Shown here piece by piece: positions 34,370 through 34,893 of a stretch of DNA of 34,893 nucleotides; position 1 is the first letter of the stretch, and each line of letters opens with the position of its first letter. This stretch comes from Limiplasma sp958448555. GTDB taxonomy: Bacteria; Bacillota; Clostridia; Christensenellales; Aristaeellaceae. The notes beneath the pieces are model-generated. The model was not told where the DNA came from, ran no database searches, and saw only the letters and a program-made list of their open reading frames with translations. The stretch spans positions 1-34,893 of the forward strand of contig CAUDEL010000032.1 of the NCBI GenBank assembly GCA_958448555.1, read 5' to 3'. A program made the translations under genes and the position numbers.

Positions 34370-34398
34370 AGTATAGCGCAGTTCCGATCGAAAAGCAA
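34370..34398 (-). promoter_or_regulatory. Promoter of the glycosyltransferase-feo run
   Basis: On the minus strand TTGCTT (34393-34398) and TATACT (34370-34375) are 17 bp apart, about 40 nt before the ATG. No Fur- or IdeR-like palindrome was recognised around it. Confidence 0.65.
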
Positions 34399-34438
34399 TC
34401 CGCGCCGCGATGCGCGCAAATTTCGCCATGTAGGTTTG

Positions 34439-34893
34439 TCAAACATATTGGACAGTGAAGGAAGAGAGGACGTCTCTGGGAGCGGCCCAATGAAGAGGAC
34501 GCATGGGACGGGAGTTGCTCCGACTTTGGTGGGCAGCTAGCTGCCCACCAAAGTCGGCGAGGGAATAGAAACGGTGTGTGTCGTAAAAGCGCTTTTGGTC
34601 CTCACGATGGCTGCGTTCCACCTTTCCATTGTGGCGGGGCGTATAGGGGCGGATGAGCTTGTGCCGTATGCCAAGCTGTCTGGCCGTTGCCTCAAAGAGA
34701 GTTTCCAAGTTACGCTGGCTGCTGGAGAAACGATTGGTGAACTCAAATCCGTTATCGGTCTGGATACACTCCACGGCAATGCCTTTGCGAGCAAAATGCT
34801 TGACGACTTTGTTTAGAAAGTCCGCGGAGGAAAAGGCGCTCTGTTCCTCGTAAGCGCCCAGGACGCGATAGCGGGAATACTCGTCAATGGCGG
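34439..34893 (-). CDS. IS481-family transposase, 5' part missing
   Basis: The visible 150 residues or so are the catalytic integrase core. AIDEYSRYRVLGAYEE carries the first Asp, IQTDNGFEFTNR the second, and PYTPRHNGKVERSHREDQKR the Glu and the conserved NGKVERSH box. PMRPLHWAAPRDVL is the family C-terminus. The frame is open to the right edge of the window, so the N-terminal helix-turn-helix part is not seen. There is no stop or frameshift in the visible part. A perfect 38-bp palindrome lies within it. Confidence 0.85.
   Translation of the reverse strand, partial: AIDEYSRYRVLGAYEEQSAFSSADFLNKVVKHFARKGIAVECIQTDNGFEFTNRFSSSQRNLETLFEATARQLGIRHKLIRPYTPRHNGKVERSHREDQKRFYDTHRFYSLADFGGQLAAHQSRSNSRPMRPLHWAAPRDVLSSFTVQYV
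34520..34557. repeat. Perfect 38-bp palindrome inside the transposase gene
   Basis: Bases 34520-34538 and 34539-34557 are exact reverse complements (CCGACTTTGGTGGGCAGCT and its complement) with no spacer. It encodes the DFGGQLAAHQSR stretch of the transposase without disturbing the frame. Function unknown. Confidence 0.85.

Larger units (their letters stand above)
34429..34893 (-). mobile_element. IS481-like insertion sequence, truncated by the window edge
   Basis: The left limit is placed at the TGT of TGTAGGTTTGTCAAACATAT, which has the form of an IS481-type terminal inverted repeat. The transposase stop lies about 10 nt inside this end. The other end and any target duplication are beyond the window. 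Confidence 0.7.

Overview
The window looks like chromosome from a GC-rich anaerobic Firmicute of the Clostridia type. The reasons are the Gram-positive style RpoB and RpoC, RNase J, strong AGGAGG-type ribosome binding sites, a clostridial ParE/ParC-like pair, and Feo iron uptake next to the anaerobic ribonucleotide reductase activase NrdG. A gut clostridium (Christensenellales or Oscillospirales-like) is my guess; the sequence alone does not settle the genus. No rRNA, tRNA or CRISPR array was seen.

Layout. 1-84 is the end of an intergenic repeat plus a terminator. 97-6085 is an aromatic amino acid operon: consensus promoter, Phe-rich leader peptide with attenuator, DAHP synthase, prephenate dehydrogenase, dehydroquinate synthase, chorismate mutase-prephenate dehydratase, an AroE-AroK fusion and type II dehydroquinase. 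aroA and aroC are absent here. FtsH and signal peptidase I follow (6199-8655), then a second intergenic element (8667-9042). An ECF sigma factor and its putative anti-sigma factor lie at 9114-10330. On the minus strand are a TetM-like translation GTPase and an RlmI-type rRNA methyltransferase (10302-13390). A shikimate-kinase-like paralogue runs divergently (13460-13975). RNase J and an RseC-like membrane protein are on the minus strand (14056-16530). rpoB-rpoC and a type IIA topoisomerase pair run on the plus strand (16769-28745). A third copy of the intergenic element sits at 28792-29021. The right side is a minus-strand run read right to left: glycosyltransferase, feoA, feoB, a tiny Cys-rich membrane protein, nrdG, asparaginase. 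The right edge cuts an IS481-like insertion sequence.

How it works together. The aromatic operon covers much of the route from erythrose-4-phosphate to shikimate-3-phosphate and from chorismate to phenylalanine and tyrosine. It appears to be controlled by ribosome-mediated attenuation on Phe codons, and the ACT domain of PheA adds feedback control. The middle of the window is information-processing housekeeping (RNA polymerase, topoisomerase, RNase J, rRNA methylation, translation GTPase). The feo-nrdG cluster links ferrous iron import with activation of an oxygen-sensitive enzyme.

The most unusual signal is a family of short non-coding elements with ends resembling CAGnnTGTCrAAAAA. Two complete copies are each bounded by a direct duplication of the local intrinsic-terminator stem-loop (24 bp and 29 bp). 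The hairpin differs between loci but matches within a locus, as expected for an element that inserts at terminators and duplicates the hairpin.
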